A DNA stretch of 64,000 nt from Isoptericola jiangsuensis (GTDB lineage: Bacteria > Actinomycetota > Actinomycetes > Actinomycetales > Cellulomonadaceae), in the NCBI RefSeq assembly GCF_002563715.1, contig NZ_PDJJ01000001.1, positions 3,844,001-3,908,000 on the forward strand, read 5' to 3'. Positions 40,301-48,339 of the stretch are shown here, one piece after another; within the stretch, counting starts at the first letter, position 1, and each line of letters opens with the position of its first letter. A model generated the notes under the pieces. It searched no databases, was not told where the DNA came from, and saw only the letters and a program-made list of their open reading frames with translations. The position numbers and the translations under genes were made by a program.

Positions 40301-43091
40301 TCGCGGCGAGGTCCCCGACGGTGAGCGTCGCCGTGCCCGCCTGCGTGCCGGCGGACCGGCTGTCCCGGGCGTAGCGCAGCGACACCCGGTACTCGCGGCC
40401 CGGGTCGAGGCCCTTGACCGTGCGGGTCAGCGACCCGTCGGCCCCCACCGCCAGGTGGTAGCCGGTCAGCCCGAGGCCGCCCTGGCTGGGCGCGGCGGCG
40501 CGGACCAGCTGGACCGCGTCGTCGACCTCCCACGGCGACATGCGGCCGTTGCCCGGCGCGACGTCGACGACGGCCGGCGGGTTCGCCGACCGCCACTCGG
40601 CGGGCAGGCGCGGGTACTCGAACTGGTCGACCAGGTGCGCGGGGCGCACGTCCATCGCGACCTCGGGGTCGATCTGGACGATGTCCGCGACCGACGGGGT
40701 GCCGTCGGCGTCGAACACGAACAGCATGTACGCACCGGGCGGGGCGTACGTGCCGTCGACCGGCGTCTCGATCGTCACCGTGTCGCCGTCCTGCGCGAAC
40801 GCGAGGTCCTGGAAGTTCTGGTCGTTGTTGAACCCGTGCGTGACGGACCCGTTGCGGACCAGGGTGACGCGGGAGACGTCGACGTCGGCCTGCACGTCGA
40901 ACACGCCGTCGTAGCCGAGGCGGGCGGGCACGTCGGACACCTGCGGGCGCACCGCCGGCTCGTCGCCGTCGAACAGGTACGCCGGGGAGTAGAACTCGAC
41001 GTCCGTGTAGTTGCGGGGGCCGGGGGTGCCGCCGCCGCCGACCATGACGCGGCCGTCGGGCAGGAGCAGCGCGGTGGAGTGGTAGAGGCGGGCGTGCTGG
41101 TACGGCACGTCCACGACGGTCCACTCGCCGGTCTCGGGGTCCCAGATCTCGGCGTTGGTGACGTAGCCGCCGTTGCCGTTGTTGTCCCGCGAGCCGCCGG
41201 TGACGATGACGTCGCCGTCGGGCAGCACGGTGGACGTGGCCCAGTGGCGGGCGTACGTCATGGGCTGGGTGGCCTCGACCACCGGGGCGTCGGTGCCCCC
41301 GGTGATGTCGACGGTGAAGCCGGCGCGGGCGCCGGCGGGGCCGCCGCCGTTGGCCCACCAGCCGCCACCGACCTGGAGGATCTTGCCGGGCCGGTACATC
41401 GTCGCGGTGGAGGTGGCGCCCACGGGGTTGCCGAGGCCGCCCTGGCTGGCGACCGCCGCCGGCAGGGTGCCCCGCAGGATCACCTCGCCGTCGCCGGACG
41501 GGTCGAGCTCGTACATCTGGGTGCCGGTGATGTTGAAGACGTTGCCGTTGCCGGGCGCGACGAACGCGCGCGGGTACCACCAGCGGTTCTCGTCGGGACC
41601 GTTGCCGTTCCCGCCGTCGCCGTACGCCGCCGCGCTGGTGGCGCCGGTGAGGAGCTGCCACGAGCTGCCCTCGTCCGGGGTGTAGATCTCCGGGGTGAGG
41701 ACGCCCGGACCACCCGGGCCGCCCTTGAGGCTGCCGCCCTGCACGACGACGGAGCCGTCGGGCAGCGTGGTCCCCGTGGGGTACCAGCGCGGGTAGTGCA
41801 TCGGGGCCTCGTCGCGCAGGCCCTGGTTGGTGGTCCAGCTGGTCACGCCGATCGCCGCGTCGTTCGGGGCGTTGCCGCCGAGGCCGTCGTCACCGCCCAC
41901 GGTCAGGGTGGCGCGCCGGTGCGGGAGCTGCACCTGCATCGAGCAGAACAGGTCGGTGTACGTGTGGTTCGGTACGACGCCGTCGGCGACGTTGTCGAGC
42001 GTGCGCTGCTCGGCCGGGTCCCAGACGTCGATCTCCATCTGGCCGCCCTGCGTGACGCACGAGTTGCCGCCGAAGTCGTACGGCGTGGTGTCGGTGCAGC
42101 CCGACGACACGCTGCCGAAGGACTGCACGCGGCCGTCGGACGTCAGCGCCGCGTTGATCGGGACCAGCGGCCACGGGGTGACCCCGCTCCACGAGCCCTC
42201 GACGTCCTTGGCGGGCGGCGAGCAGTCCGCGGTGACCAGGCCCGCGGAGAACGCGAGGCCGTTCTTCATCTGCGCGAGCATCGGCGCCTCGGAGTACGCC
42301 GTGCCCTCGTGACCCATGCCCGTGTACCAGGACCGGCCCTCGTCGATCTCCTGGCACCACGTCACCGGGTGGCTCGTGCCCAGGTTGCCCATGCCGTAGG
42401 AGGTCTCGTCGACCTCCAGCAGCACCCGCACGTCCTGGGCCGGGTTGACCAGCCAGTCGTACCACTCGTCGCTGCGCGTGAACGTCGCGGGGACGCCCTG
42501 CGTCAGCGGGTGGTCGGCGTCCTTGACGAGCACCCGGCCGGAGCGCACGGCCGGGTTCTCCGGGTGCCCCTCGGACACCGCACCGACCAGCTTCGCGTAG
42601 AACGGGTTGACGTCGTGCTCGCTCTGGCCGACGGACCAGCCGGCGTAGTGCAGGCCCATGTAGCCGCCACCGCCGCGGATGTACGCCTCCAGGGCGGCCC
42701 GCTGCTCGACGTTGAACAGCACGCCGCCGGTCTGGGCGAACACCACCGCGTCCTTGGTGGCGAGGTTCGCCGGGGTGAAGGCCGCGGGGTCGTCCGTCTC
42801 CTGGACGTCGACCTGCTGGCCGTGCTCCGTGCCGAGCTGCGTCGCGAGGTCGCGCACGGCCTGGCGGGCCTGCACGTTCGACGCGTGGAAGTTGGGCTTG
42901 TAGAACAGCAGGACGCGCAGCACGCCGTCGTCGACGGAGCCGGGCGCCGCCGCGGCGGGGGCGGCGGTGGCGACGCCACCGCTCAGGGGTGCCAGCACGG
43001 CGACGGCGGCCACCATGGCCGCCAGGCGGGCCGGCGCCCGGAGTCTGCGGCGCGCACCACGCGGCCGGTCGGATCTGCGGAACAGGTTCAT
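37347..43091 (-). CDS. Giant secreted fusion: ThuA domain, AA5-type copper radical oxidase, two LamG and four Ig/cadherin-like domains
   Basis: 1,914 residues. Signal peptide (~1-48). ThuA-like domain at ~60-285 (from VLRVLLFYKPNFHAS). Kelch-type oxidase with a DUF1929 cap at ~300-800: the copper-radical residues of the galactose/glyoxal oxidase family are all present as C383, Y437 (RWYPTG), Y670-H671 (RLYHST) and H752 (VTHGFNND), with spacing close to that of fungal galactose oxidase. A beta-domain (~840-980), LamG 1 (~989-1202), Ig-like (~1217-1307), LamG 2 (~1315-1527), two cadherin-like modules with NDTD (~1544-1734) and two Ig-like modules follow. No sortase signal. Expected to oxidise an alcohol or aldehyde on a glycan, releasing H2O2; substrate unknown. 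Start has AAAGGGA upstream. Confidence 0.88.
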   Translation of the reverse strand: MNLFRRSDRPRGARRRLRAPARLAAMVAAVAVLAPLSGGVATAAPAAAAPGSVDDGVLRVLLFYKPNFHASNVQARQAVRDLATQLGTEHGQQVDVQETDDPAAFTPANLATKDAVVFAQTGGVLFNVEQRAALEAYIRGGGGYMGLHYAGWSVGQSEHDVNPFYAKLVGAVSEGHPENPAVRSGRVLVKDADHPLTQGVPATFTRSDEWYDWLVNPAQDVRVLLEVDETSYGMGNLGTSHPVTWCQEIDEGRSWYTGMGHEGTAYSEAPMLAQMKNGLAFSAGLVTADCSPPAKDVEGSWSGVTPWPLVPINAALTSDGRVQSFGSVSSGCTDTTPYDFGGNSCVTQGGQMEIDVWDPAEQRTLDNVADGVVPNHTYTDLFCSMQVQLPHRRATLTVGGDDGLGGNAPNDAAIGVTSWTTNQGLRDEAPMHYPRWYPTGTTLPDGSVVVQGGSLKGGPGGPGVLTPEIYTPDEGSSWQLLTGATSAAAYGDGGNGNGPDENRWWYPRAFVAPGNGNVFNITGTQMYELDPSGDGEVILRGTLPAAVASQGGLGNPVGATSTATMYRPGKILQVGGGWWANGGGPAGARAGFTVDITGGTDAPVVEATQPMTYARHWATSTVLPDGDVIVTGGSRDNNGNGGYVTNAEIWDPETGEWTVVDVPYQHARLYHSTALLLPDGRVMVGGGGTPGPRNYTDVEFYSPAYLFDGDEPAVRPQVSDVPARLGYDGVFDVQADVDVSRVTLVRNGSVTHGFNNDQNFQDLAFAQDGDTVTIETPVDGTYAPPGAYMLFVFDADGTPSVADIVQIDPEVAMDVRPAHLVDQFEYPRLPAEWRSANPPAVVDVAPGNGRMSPWEVDDAVQLVRAAAPSQGGLGLTGYHLAVGADGSLTRTVKGLDPGREYRVSLRYARDSRSAGTQAGTATLTVGDLAATLTAGTDVSSQTRFASYVGTFVADGRSQDLTIAAGESGAGVMVDDLVVVGVDPGASDVPVRWEFEEGAGTSAANTGTDATVGAATLTGTTGWSEDGVHGGAVNLAGGGNANAVDLPDDLLRGEDAFTTSFWVKPDTKANWIGLFHLGDGLGDAGSFFQIQMQTQAAGGTGLAATFKAKGAALQERVYATPTKDVAAGAWNHVAFTRQGATGTLYLNGQRIASRSDLTIDMTDVGPTTNNWLGRNGYPDPALDGLMDDVRVYTTALSDADVAAIHAEGSALATTTAVTVEPGSPSPFGEPVDVSAEISAASGPAPTGVAELWTDGSRVGGQVDVSDGAVLFTDVALSPGDHQVEVRFLADDGWRDSAHTVEHTVERPPPGEGTPIRYTFDEGQGSTAANTGLDSSVGAATLTGAAGWTPAGKFGSALNLPGGASGTGNQVRLPDDIEAGMDDQFSVSLWARPDALPTWVPLLQIGSSTDTFFLLQSNTQANGATGFAATFKAPGTPGAAQERLVLGQGKDLPLNQWTHVVFTQSGSVGKIYFDGVLQGTRTDFTLDVGDVGVGGRTTMNLIGGTSWPDGRWDGLVDDFRMFGYELTAEQVAELTAGPPVNAAPVGAADAWGTVQDEPLTVDAPGVLANDTDVDGDDLTATGLTQPAHGTVVLAADGSFTYTPDDGYWGTDTFTYTASDGTATSAATTVTITVEEGEQPPVNTVPEASGDAYDAVGGQPLTLPAPGVLANDTDADGNVLTAAAVTQPANGTVTLEADGSFTYTSDDGFSGKDVFTYRADDGQDRSAPATVTITVKSPAVTAVAGVALPITYGTAGSVSVAVSPATATGVVELRDGSTTLVQAAVADGRGTLVLAAGSLPPGTHDLVVRYGGDADHRSSSSTVRVVVEKVLPTLEVSATRVKKTAVVDVVLTAPYDVPVTGEVRVVVDGGPTLVGTVTDGRASFEVPRDGKDLTLTATYRGSDTVLASQARVTVRVQ

Positions 43092-43140
43092 CGTCGAATC
43101 CCTTTCGCATGCGTTTCTCGGGCACGACGACGGACCGGGC

Positions 43141-43221
43141 GGCCGGCCCCGGGTCGGGGCCGGCCGTCCAGGCCGTGTCGGGTTCTTCCGTGGGTGCGCA
43201 CCCGCGTCGTCGCGGGTGCGC
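43141..43221 (-). terminator. Tandem hairpins between aldehyde dehydrogenase and oxidase genes
   Basis: GGCCGGCCCCG (43141-43151) pairs with CGGGGCCGGCC (43155-43165), and GCGCACCCGCG (43196-43206) pairs with CGCGGGTGCGC (43211-43221). Both stems are 11 bp and perfect. They follow the dehydrogenase stop at 43226, so the oxidase gene probably has its own promoter or is read through. Confidence 0.7.
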
Positions 43222-43225
43222 GGGC

Positions 43226-44716
43226 TCACCGGAGCTCGGCGATCACCGTCTTGAGCTCGGTGTAGTCGTCGAGGCCGAACGAGCCGAGCTCGCGGCCCCA
43301 GCCGGACTGCTTGTAGCCACCCCGCGGGAGGGTGACGTCGTCGGCGTGCCAGGTGTTGAGCCACACCGTGCCGGCGCGCAGGCGCCCGCCGACGCGGTGG
43401 GCCGTGCCGAGGTCCTTCGACCACACGCCCGCGGCCAGGCCGTAGACGGTGTTGTTCGCCGCGGCCACGACCTCGTCCTCCGTGTCGAACGGGATCGCGG
43501 TGACGACCGGGCCGAAGATCTCGTCCGTCTGGACGGCCATCTGCTCGGTGACGTCGGTGATGAGCGTGGGCCTGAAGAAGTACCCGCGGTCGGCGGCCGG
43601 GTCGGGGCTGCCCGCGACGACGCTCGCGCCGTCGGACACCGCGCCGCGCACGTAGCCCATGACCTTCTCGTGCTGCTCGGCGGACACGAGCGGCCCCATC
43701 GTGGTGGCCGGGTCGAACGCGTCGCCGACCGTGATGGCGCGCGCCGCCGCGGCGACGCCCTCGACGACCTCGTCGAACACGGAGCGCTGCACGTACAGGC
43801 GCGACCCGTTGACGCAGCACTGGCCCTCGTTGAAGTAGCCCGCGAGCGCCGCGCCGGCGATGGCGGCGTCGAGGTCGGCGTCGGCGAACACGATGTTGGG
43901 GGCCTTGCCGCCGAGCTCGAGGGAGACCTTCTTGAGGTTCTTCGACGCGCCGGCGGCGATCTTCTTGCCGACCTCGGTGGAGCCGGTGAACGCGACCTTG
44001 TCGACGCCGGCGTGGTCCACGAGCGCGGCGCCCGCGTCGCCGAACCCGGGCAGGACGTTGACGACGCCCGCGGGGACGCCGGCCTCCAGCAGGAGCTCGC
44101 CGAGCCGCAGCGCGGTCAGGGGGGTCTGCTCGGCGGGCTTGAGCACGACCGTGTTCCCGGCGGTGATCGCGGGGACCACCTTGAACGCGGCCATGGTGAG
44201 CGGGAAGTTCCAGGGCACGATGCCGGCGACGACGCCGATCGCCTCGCGGCGCGTGTAGGCGTGGAACTGCTTGCCGGGCACGGACATGGGGATGGAGGTG
44301 CCCTCCATCTTGGTGGCCCAGCCCGCGAAGTAGCGGAACAGCTCGGCGGCGACGCCGACGTCGCCGCGGGCGGACGCCAGGGACTTGCCGTTGTCGAGCG
44401 ACTCGAGCTGCGCGAACTCCTCGGCGCGGTCCTCGATCATGTCGCCGATGCGCCACAGCAGGTGGGAACGCTCGCGGGGGGTCATGCGGGACCACGGCGA
44501 GCCGTGCTCGAACGCGGTGCGGGCCGCGACGACGGCACGGTCGGCGTCCACGGCGGACGCCTGCGCGACCTGGACGAGGACGTCCTCGGTGGCGGGGTTG
44601 ACGGTCGCGAAGGTCTGGCCGTCCTTGGCGTCGACCCACTCGCCGTCGATGAGCAGCTGCTTGGGGGAGGACAGGAACGACGAGACGGCGGGCAGGAGGG
44701 GGGAGCTCGCGGACAT
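43226..44716 (-). CDS. NAD(P)-dependent aldehyde dehydrogenase
   Basis: Oxidises an aldehyde to the acid; 496 residues, the normal length. Key blocks are PWNFPLTMAAFKVVPAITAGN, the cofactor loop FTGSTEVGK, the general base in VSLELGGKAPNIVF, the catalytic cysteine in NEGQCCVNGSR, and EIFGPVV. It resembles betaine/phenylacetaldehyde/gamma-aminobutyraldehyde dehydrogenases more than sugar-specific ones, so the substrate is open. It is the last or second-last gene of the leftward sugar-acid cluster, 55 bp after the distal permease gene, and next to the copper oxidase gene, whose products would be aldehydes. Confidence 0.93.
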   Translation of the reverse strand: MSASSPLLPAVSSFLSSPKQLLIDGEWVDAKDGQTFATVNPATEDVLVQVAQASAVDADRAVVAARTAFEHGSPWSRMTPRERSHLLWRIGDMIEDRAEEFAQLESLDNGKSLASARGDVGVAAELFRYFAGWATKMEGTSIPMSVPGKQFHAYTRREAIGVVAGIVPWNFPLTMAAFKVVPAITAGNTVVLKPAEQTPLTALRLGELLLEAGVPAGVVNVLPGFGDAGAALVDHAGVDKVAFTGSTEVGKKIAAGASKNLKKVSLELGGKAPNIVFADADLDAAIAGAALAGYFNEGQCCVNGSRLYVQRSVFDEVVEGVAAAARAITVGDAFDPATTMGPLVSAEQHEKVMGYVRGAVSDGASVVAGSPDPAADRGYFFRPTLITDVTEQMAVQTDEIFGPVVTAIPFDTEDEVVAAANNTVYGLAAGVWSKDLGTAHRVGGRLRAGTVWLNTWHADDVTLPRGGYKQSGWGRELGSFGLDDYTELKTVIAELR

Positions 44717-44771
44717 GAGGGGCCTTCCGGGGTTCGGGATGGTCAGGGTCTCGGGTCGGTGCGCGGGACGG

Positions 44772-45764
44772 CTACTTGATGATCTGCAGCTTCGACCGGT
44801 CCAGGGTGAGGGCGACGGCCGCGACGATGATCGCGCCGTAGAGGATCTGCTCCCAGGCGGACGGGACGCCCACGATGGGCAGCCCCACGCGGAGCAGGGT
44901 GACGACGAGCGCCCCGGCGAGGCTGCGCCACACCGAGCCGTGCCCGCCGGTGATGGCGGTGCCGCCGACGACGATGGCGGCGACGGCGGGGAGCAGCAGG
45001 TTGTCCGCCATGGTGGGGCTGCCGCTGAAGTTGCGGGACACGAGCATGACGGCGGCGAGGCCGGCGCACGCGCCGGAGACGGTGAACGCGGCGACCTTGA
45101 CCCGGTCCACCGGGGAGCCGGCGAGCCGGGCCGCGGACTCGGAGTAGCCGATGGCCCGCACCCAGCTGTCCAGCGGGGTGAGCCGCAGGACGACGGAGAT
45201 CGCGGCCACCACGACGAGCGCGACGACGAACGCCATCGGGACGACGCCCGCGAGGTAGAGGTCGAGCCACGCGGTGGTGTCCCGGTCGACGACCCGGATC
45301 GGGCCGGCGTCGGAGATCACCAGGGCGACCGCCGCGAAGATGCTCATGCCGCCCAGGGTGACGATGAACGACGGGATGCGCAGCAGGACGTGCGCGAGGC
45401 CCTGCACGGCGCCGAGGACCGCGGTGGCGGCGACCACCGCGAGGATGGTCGCACCGCCGAGGTCGGGCAGCCACATCGCGAACAGCACGGTGGCGAGCGA
45501 GCACAGGGCGGCGATCGACAGGTCGATGCCGCCGCACAGGACGACGACGGTGGCCCCGGCGGCGAGCACGACCAGCGGGGCGGCGGTGCGCACCACGGCC
45601 GTGAGGCTGGACTGCGACAGGAACCCGGGGTCGGCGACGGCGAGGGCGCCCAGCAGGGCGACCAGCGCTATGACCGGCATGAACGAGGTCACGCGCTGGC
45701 CCACGGTGGGGCGGGCGACGACGGTCGCCGGTGCGGCCGCCGGGGTGAGGACGGACGTGGACAC
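44772..45764 (-). CDS. Carbohydrate ABC transporter permease (RbsC/CUT2 family), distal
   Basis: 330-residue inner-membrane permease with eight to ten helices and the CUT2 signature region VVLCGGIDLSIAALCSL, followed by RIPSFIVTLGGMSIFAAVAL, GYSESAARLAGSPVDRVKVAAF (EAA-like coupling region) and AIVVGGTAITGGHGSVW. The GTG at 45764 lies two bases past the ATPase stop. With the permease at 47326 it makes a heteromeric channel served by one double ATPase and one binding protein. Its position inside a kduI/kduD cluster suggests a uronate, rhamnose or similar monosaccharide. Confidence 0.92.
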   Translation of the reverse strand: MSTSVLTPAAAPATVVARPTVGQRVTSFMPVIALVALLGALAVADPGFLSQSSLTAVVRTAAPLVVLAAGATVVVLCGGIDLSIAALCSLATVLFAMWLPDLGGATILAVVAATAVLGAVQGLAHVLLRIPSFIVTLGGMSIFAAVALVISDAGPIRVVDRDTTAWLDLYLAGVVPMAFVVALVVVAAISVVLRLTPLDSWVRAIGYSESAARLAGSPVDRVKVAAFTVSGACAGLAAVMLVSRNFSGSPTMADNLLLPAVAAIVVGGTAITGGHGSVWRSLAGALVVTLLRVGLPIVGVPSAWEQILYGAIIVAAVALTLDRSKLQIIK

Positions 45765-45766
45765 GG

Positions 45767-47329
45767 TCAGACCATCTCCTTGACGAGGTCGAGCGGGGTC
45801 GGCTTGGCGCCCGCGGGGGCGGCGACCTCCGCGGTCGCGCGGCCGTCGCTCATGACGACGATCCGGTCGGACATGCCGATCGCCTCCTCGAGGCTGTCGG
45901 CGAGCAGCACGGTGGCGACGCCGCCGGCCGCGAGCTCGCGCATGAGGCGGTACACCTCGGAGCGTGCGCCGACGTCGAGGCCGCGCGTGGGGTGGTCGAG
46001 CAGGAGGAGCCGCACGTCGCCGGCGACGAGCCAGCGGGCGAGGACGACCTTCTGCTGGTTGCCGCCGGACAGCCGCCCGATGGCGGTGGAGCGGTGCGGG
46101 GTGCGGATCGACAGCCGTTCGATCCAGGTGTCGACGAGCCGGGCCTGCTTGCGGGGCCGCACGATCGGGCCCGCGCACCGCGCGTCCTGCTTGGTGAGCA
46201 GCATGTTGTCGGAGACCGACATCGGCCCGACCATGCCCTCCGTCTTGCGCTCGGCGGGGACGTACCCGATGCCGGCGGCGCACGCGGCGCGGGTGCCGGA
46301 CAGGTCGAGCGCCTCGCCGTCGAGCGTGGCCTGCCCGGCGGTGGTGGGCTCGGCGCCGAACAGCGCCCGGCAGACGTCCTCGCGGCCCGAGCCGTGCACG
46401 CCCACGATGCCGACGATCTCCCCGGCGTGGACGTCGAGGTCGACGTCGCGGAACGTCGCGCCGGTCAGGCCGCGCACCACCAGGCGGGGGGTGCGGGGCT
46501 CGTCGGAGGTCGCGGCGGCGGCGCCGTGGTAGTGGTCGTCGGAGCTGGTGGCGCCGATCATGAGGCGGTGCAGCTCGGCGGGCTCGGCACCGTCGGCGGC
46601 GACCTCCCCCACGGACCGGCCGCCGCGCAGCACGGCCACCCGGTCGCACACGTCCAGCACCTCGTCGAGCCGGTGCGAGACGAACACGACGGACGCGAAC
46701 TCGCGCAGCCGCCGCACCTGCGTGAACAGGGCGTCGATCTCCTGGGGCTCCAGCACGGACGTCGGCTCGTCGAGGATGATCACCGGCGGGTGGCTGGTGC
46801 GCTCCTCGATGCGCAGCACCTTCGCGATCTCGACCATCTGCCGGTCGGCGAAGGAGAGCGAGTCGGTGCGGGCGAGGGGGTCGACGGGCGACCCGATCTT
46901 GTCGAGCTGCTCCTGGGCCAGCGCGCGCATCGTGTCCCAGCGGTAGATCCCGCGGCGCACGCCCGGCCCCTCGCTGCCGAGCACGATGTTCTCGGCCACG
47001 GTGAGGTTGGGGACGAGCGACTGCTCCTGGAACACCATGCCGATGCCGTGGTCGGCGGCGTCGACGATGCTGCGCAGCCGCACCTCCTGGCCGCGCACGA
47101 GGATCTGCCCGGCGTCGGGCCGCACCAGACCCACGAGGGCCTTGAGCAGCGTGGACTTGCCGGCGCCGTTCTCCCCCGCGAGCCCCAGCACCTCGTGCCG
47201 GTGCACCACCAGGTCGACGCCGTCGAGCGCCTTGACGCCCGGGAAGTGCTTGACCAGCCCGCGGACCTCCAGGGCGGGGGCGACGGCCGGGACGTGCGCG
47301 TCGGGCTCGATCTGCAGGTTCATGGTCAC
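45767..47329 (-). CDS. Carbohydrate ABC transporter ATP-binding protein (two nucleotide-binding domains)
   Basis: 520-residue CUT2-type double ATPase. Domain 1 has Walker A GENGAGKST, signature LSFADRQMVEIAKVL and Walker B VIILDEPTSVL. Domain 2 begins near residue 265; its Walker A is degenerate (GVHGSGREDV), while its signature LSGGNQQKVVLARWL and Walker B LLLLDHPTRGLDVG are strong. Such degeneration of the second A loop is usual in this family. The GTG at 47329 overlaps the upstream permease stop (GTGA); an ATG six bases later is possible. It energises the two permeases flanking it. Confidence 0.93.
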   Translation of the reverse strand: MTMNLQIEPDAHVPAVAPALEVRGLVKHFPGVKALDGVDLVVHRHEVLGLAGENGAGKSTLLKALVGLVRPDAGQILVRGQEVRLRSIVDAADHGIGMVFQEQSLVPNLTVAENIVLGSEGPGVRRGIYRWDTMRALAQEQLDKIGSPVDPLARTDSLSFADRQMVEIAKVLRIEERTSHPPVIILDEPTSVLEPQEIDALFTQVRRLREFASVVFVSHRLDEVLDVCDRVAVLRGGRSVGEVAADGAEPAELHRLMIGATSSDDHYHGAAAATSDEPRTPRLVVRGLTGATFRDVDLDVHAGEIVGIVGVHGSGREDVCRALFGAEPTTAGQATLDGEALDLSGTRAACAAGIGYVPAERKTEGMVGPMSVSDNMLLTKQDARCAGPIVRPRKQARLVDTWIERLSIRTPHRSTAIGRLSGGNQQKVVLARWLVAGDVRLLLLDHPTRGLDVGARSEVYRLMRELAAGGVATVLLADSLEEAIGMSDRIVVMSDGRATAEVAAPAGAKPTPLDLVKEMV

Positions 47330-48339
47330 TTCGTCACCTGGTTCCTACGACGCTGGGGGATGACCGCGGCCGCGACGGCCGCGACGACGATGAGGCCCTG
47401 GACGCCGCCCTGCCAGTACGGGCTCACGCCGACCTGCACGAGGCCGTTGGTGAGCACCGTGACGAGCAGGACGCCGACGGTGGAGTGCAGGACGCCGCCC
47501 CGGCCGCCGGAGAGCAGGGTGCCACCGACCACGGCCGCCGTGATGGCGGAGAAGTCGTAGCCCTTGCCCGCCTGGACGAGCCCGGCGCCGAGCTGGCTGG
47601 TCACCATCACGCCGGCGAGCCCGTAGAACGCGCCCGCCATCGTGAACACCGCGACCTTGTACGGGGCGACCCGCACCCCGGAGAGCGCGAGCACCTCCTC
47701 CGCGCCGCCGATGGCGTACGCGTACCGGCCGAGCCGGGTCCAGCGCTGCACCGACCAGCCCACGAGCACGCAGGCGACGGCGATCCAGGTGAGGTGGGAC
47801 AGGCCGAGGGTCCGGTCGACCGCCCAGCCCTCGAGCATGCCGTCGGTGATGTTGGGCTGCACGCCCGCGAACATCAGGGTGGCCACGCCCAGGCCCACGG
47901 CGGAGACGCCGAGCGTGGTCATGAAGGACGGCACCTTGAGCGCCACCAGCGCGAGGCCGCTCAGACAGCCGAGGGCCGCCGCCAGCAGCACCGCCACGAC
48001 GACACCGAGCAGCCCGAGGTCGAGGTCGTTGCGGTTGTTCGCCACCAGCAGCGCCACCGCGATCGCGGAGGCGCCCATGATGCCGGGGGCCGACAGGTCG
48101 ATCGACCCCGTCATGAGCACGAACGTCACGCCGCACGTGACGACCGCGAGCACCGCGGCGGCGTCCATGACGTTCTGCACGTTGGACAGCGTCCGGAAGC
48201 CCGGGCTGAGGGCCGCGAAGACGACGACCACGACGACCAGCGCGATCGACGGGCCGGTGTCACGGAGCGACACCCCCCGCCGGGCGCGGGGGCGTCGCGA
48301 GGCCACGACCTCGGCGTCGGCGGGGGATGTCACGGTCAC
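47326..48339 (-). CDS. Carbohydrate ABC transporter permease (RbsC/CUT2 family), proximal
   Basis: 337 residues. A short basic N-terminus precedes about nine helices. The CUT2 region is VVTCGVTFVLMTGSIDLSAPG, with LKVPSFMTTLGVSAVGLGVAT, GGAEEVLALSGVRVAPYKVAVF and AAVVGGTLLSGGRGGV. The GTG at 48339 overlaps the binding-protein stop as GTGA (48336-48339). The two permeases are clearly related but not close, as in rhamnose- and ribose-type systems with two different channel subunits. It belongs to the tightly overlapping run from the binding protein to the ATPase. Confidence 0.92.
   Translation of the reverse strand: MTVTSPADAEVVASRRPRARRGVSLRDTGPSIALVVVVVVFAALSPGFRTLSNVQNVMDAAAVLAVVTCGVTFVLMTGSIDLSAPGIMGASAIAVALLVANNRNDLDLGLLGVVVAVLLAAALGCLSGLALVALKVPSFMTTLGVSAVGLGVATLMFAGVQPNITDGMLEGWAVDRTLGLSHLTWIAVACVLVGWSVQRWTRLGRYAYAIGGAEEVLALSGVRVAPYKVAVFTMAGAFYGLAGVMVTSQLGAGLVQAGKGYDFSAITAAVVGGTLLSGGRGGVLHSTVGVLLVTVLTNGLVQVGVSPYWQGGVQGLIVVAAVAAAVIPQRRRNQVTK

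Noticed and set aside
37653-43265. 1,870-codon plus-strand ORF opposite the oxidase gene
   Set aside because: It is low in hydrophobic order and rich in Arg/Val/Gly/Asp, as expected for antisense of a high-GC gene. The minus frame has clear domains and active-site residues.
37347-44639. A single 2,430-codon reading frame spanning the oxidase and beyond
   Set aside because: The part upstream of 43091 is antisense-frame translation of the aldehyde dehydrogenase gene; the true start is the ATG at 43091 with its own ribosome-binding site and signal peptide.
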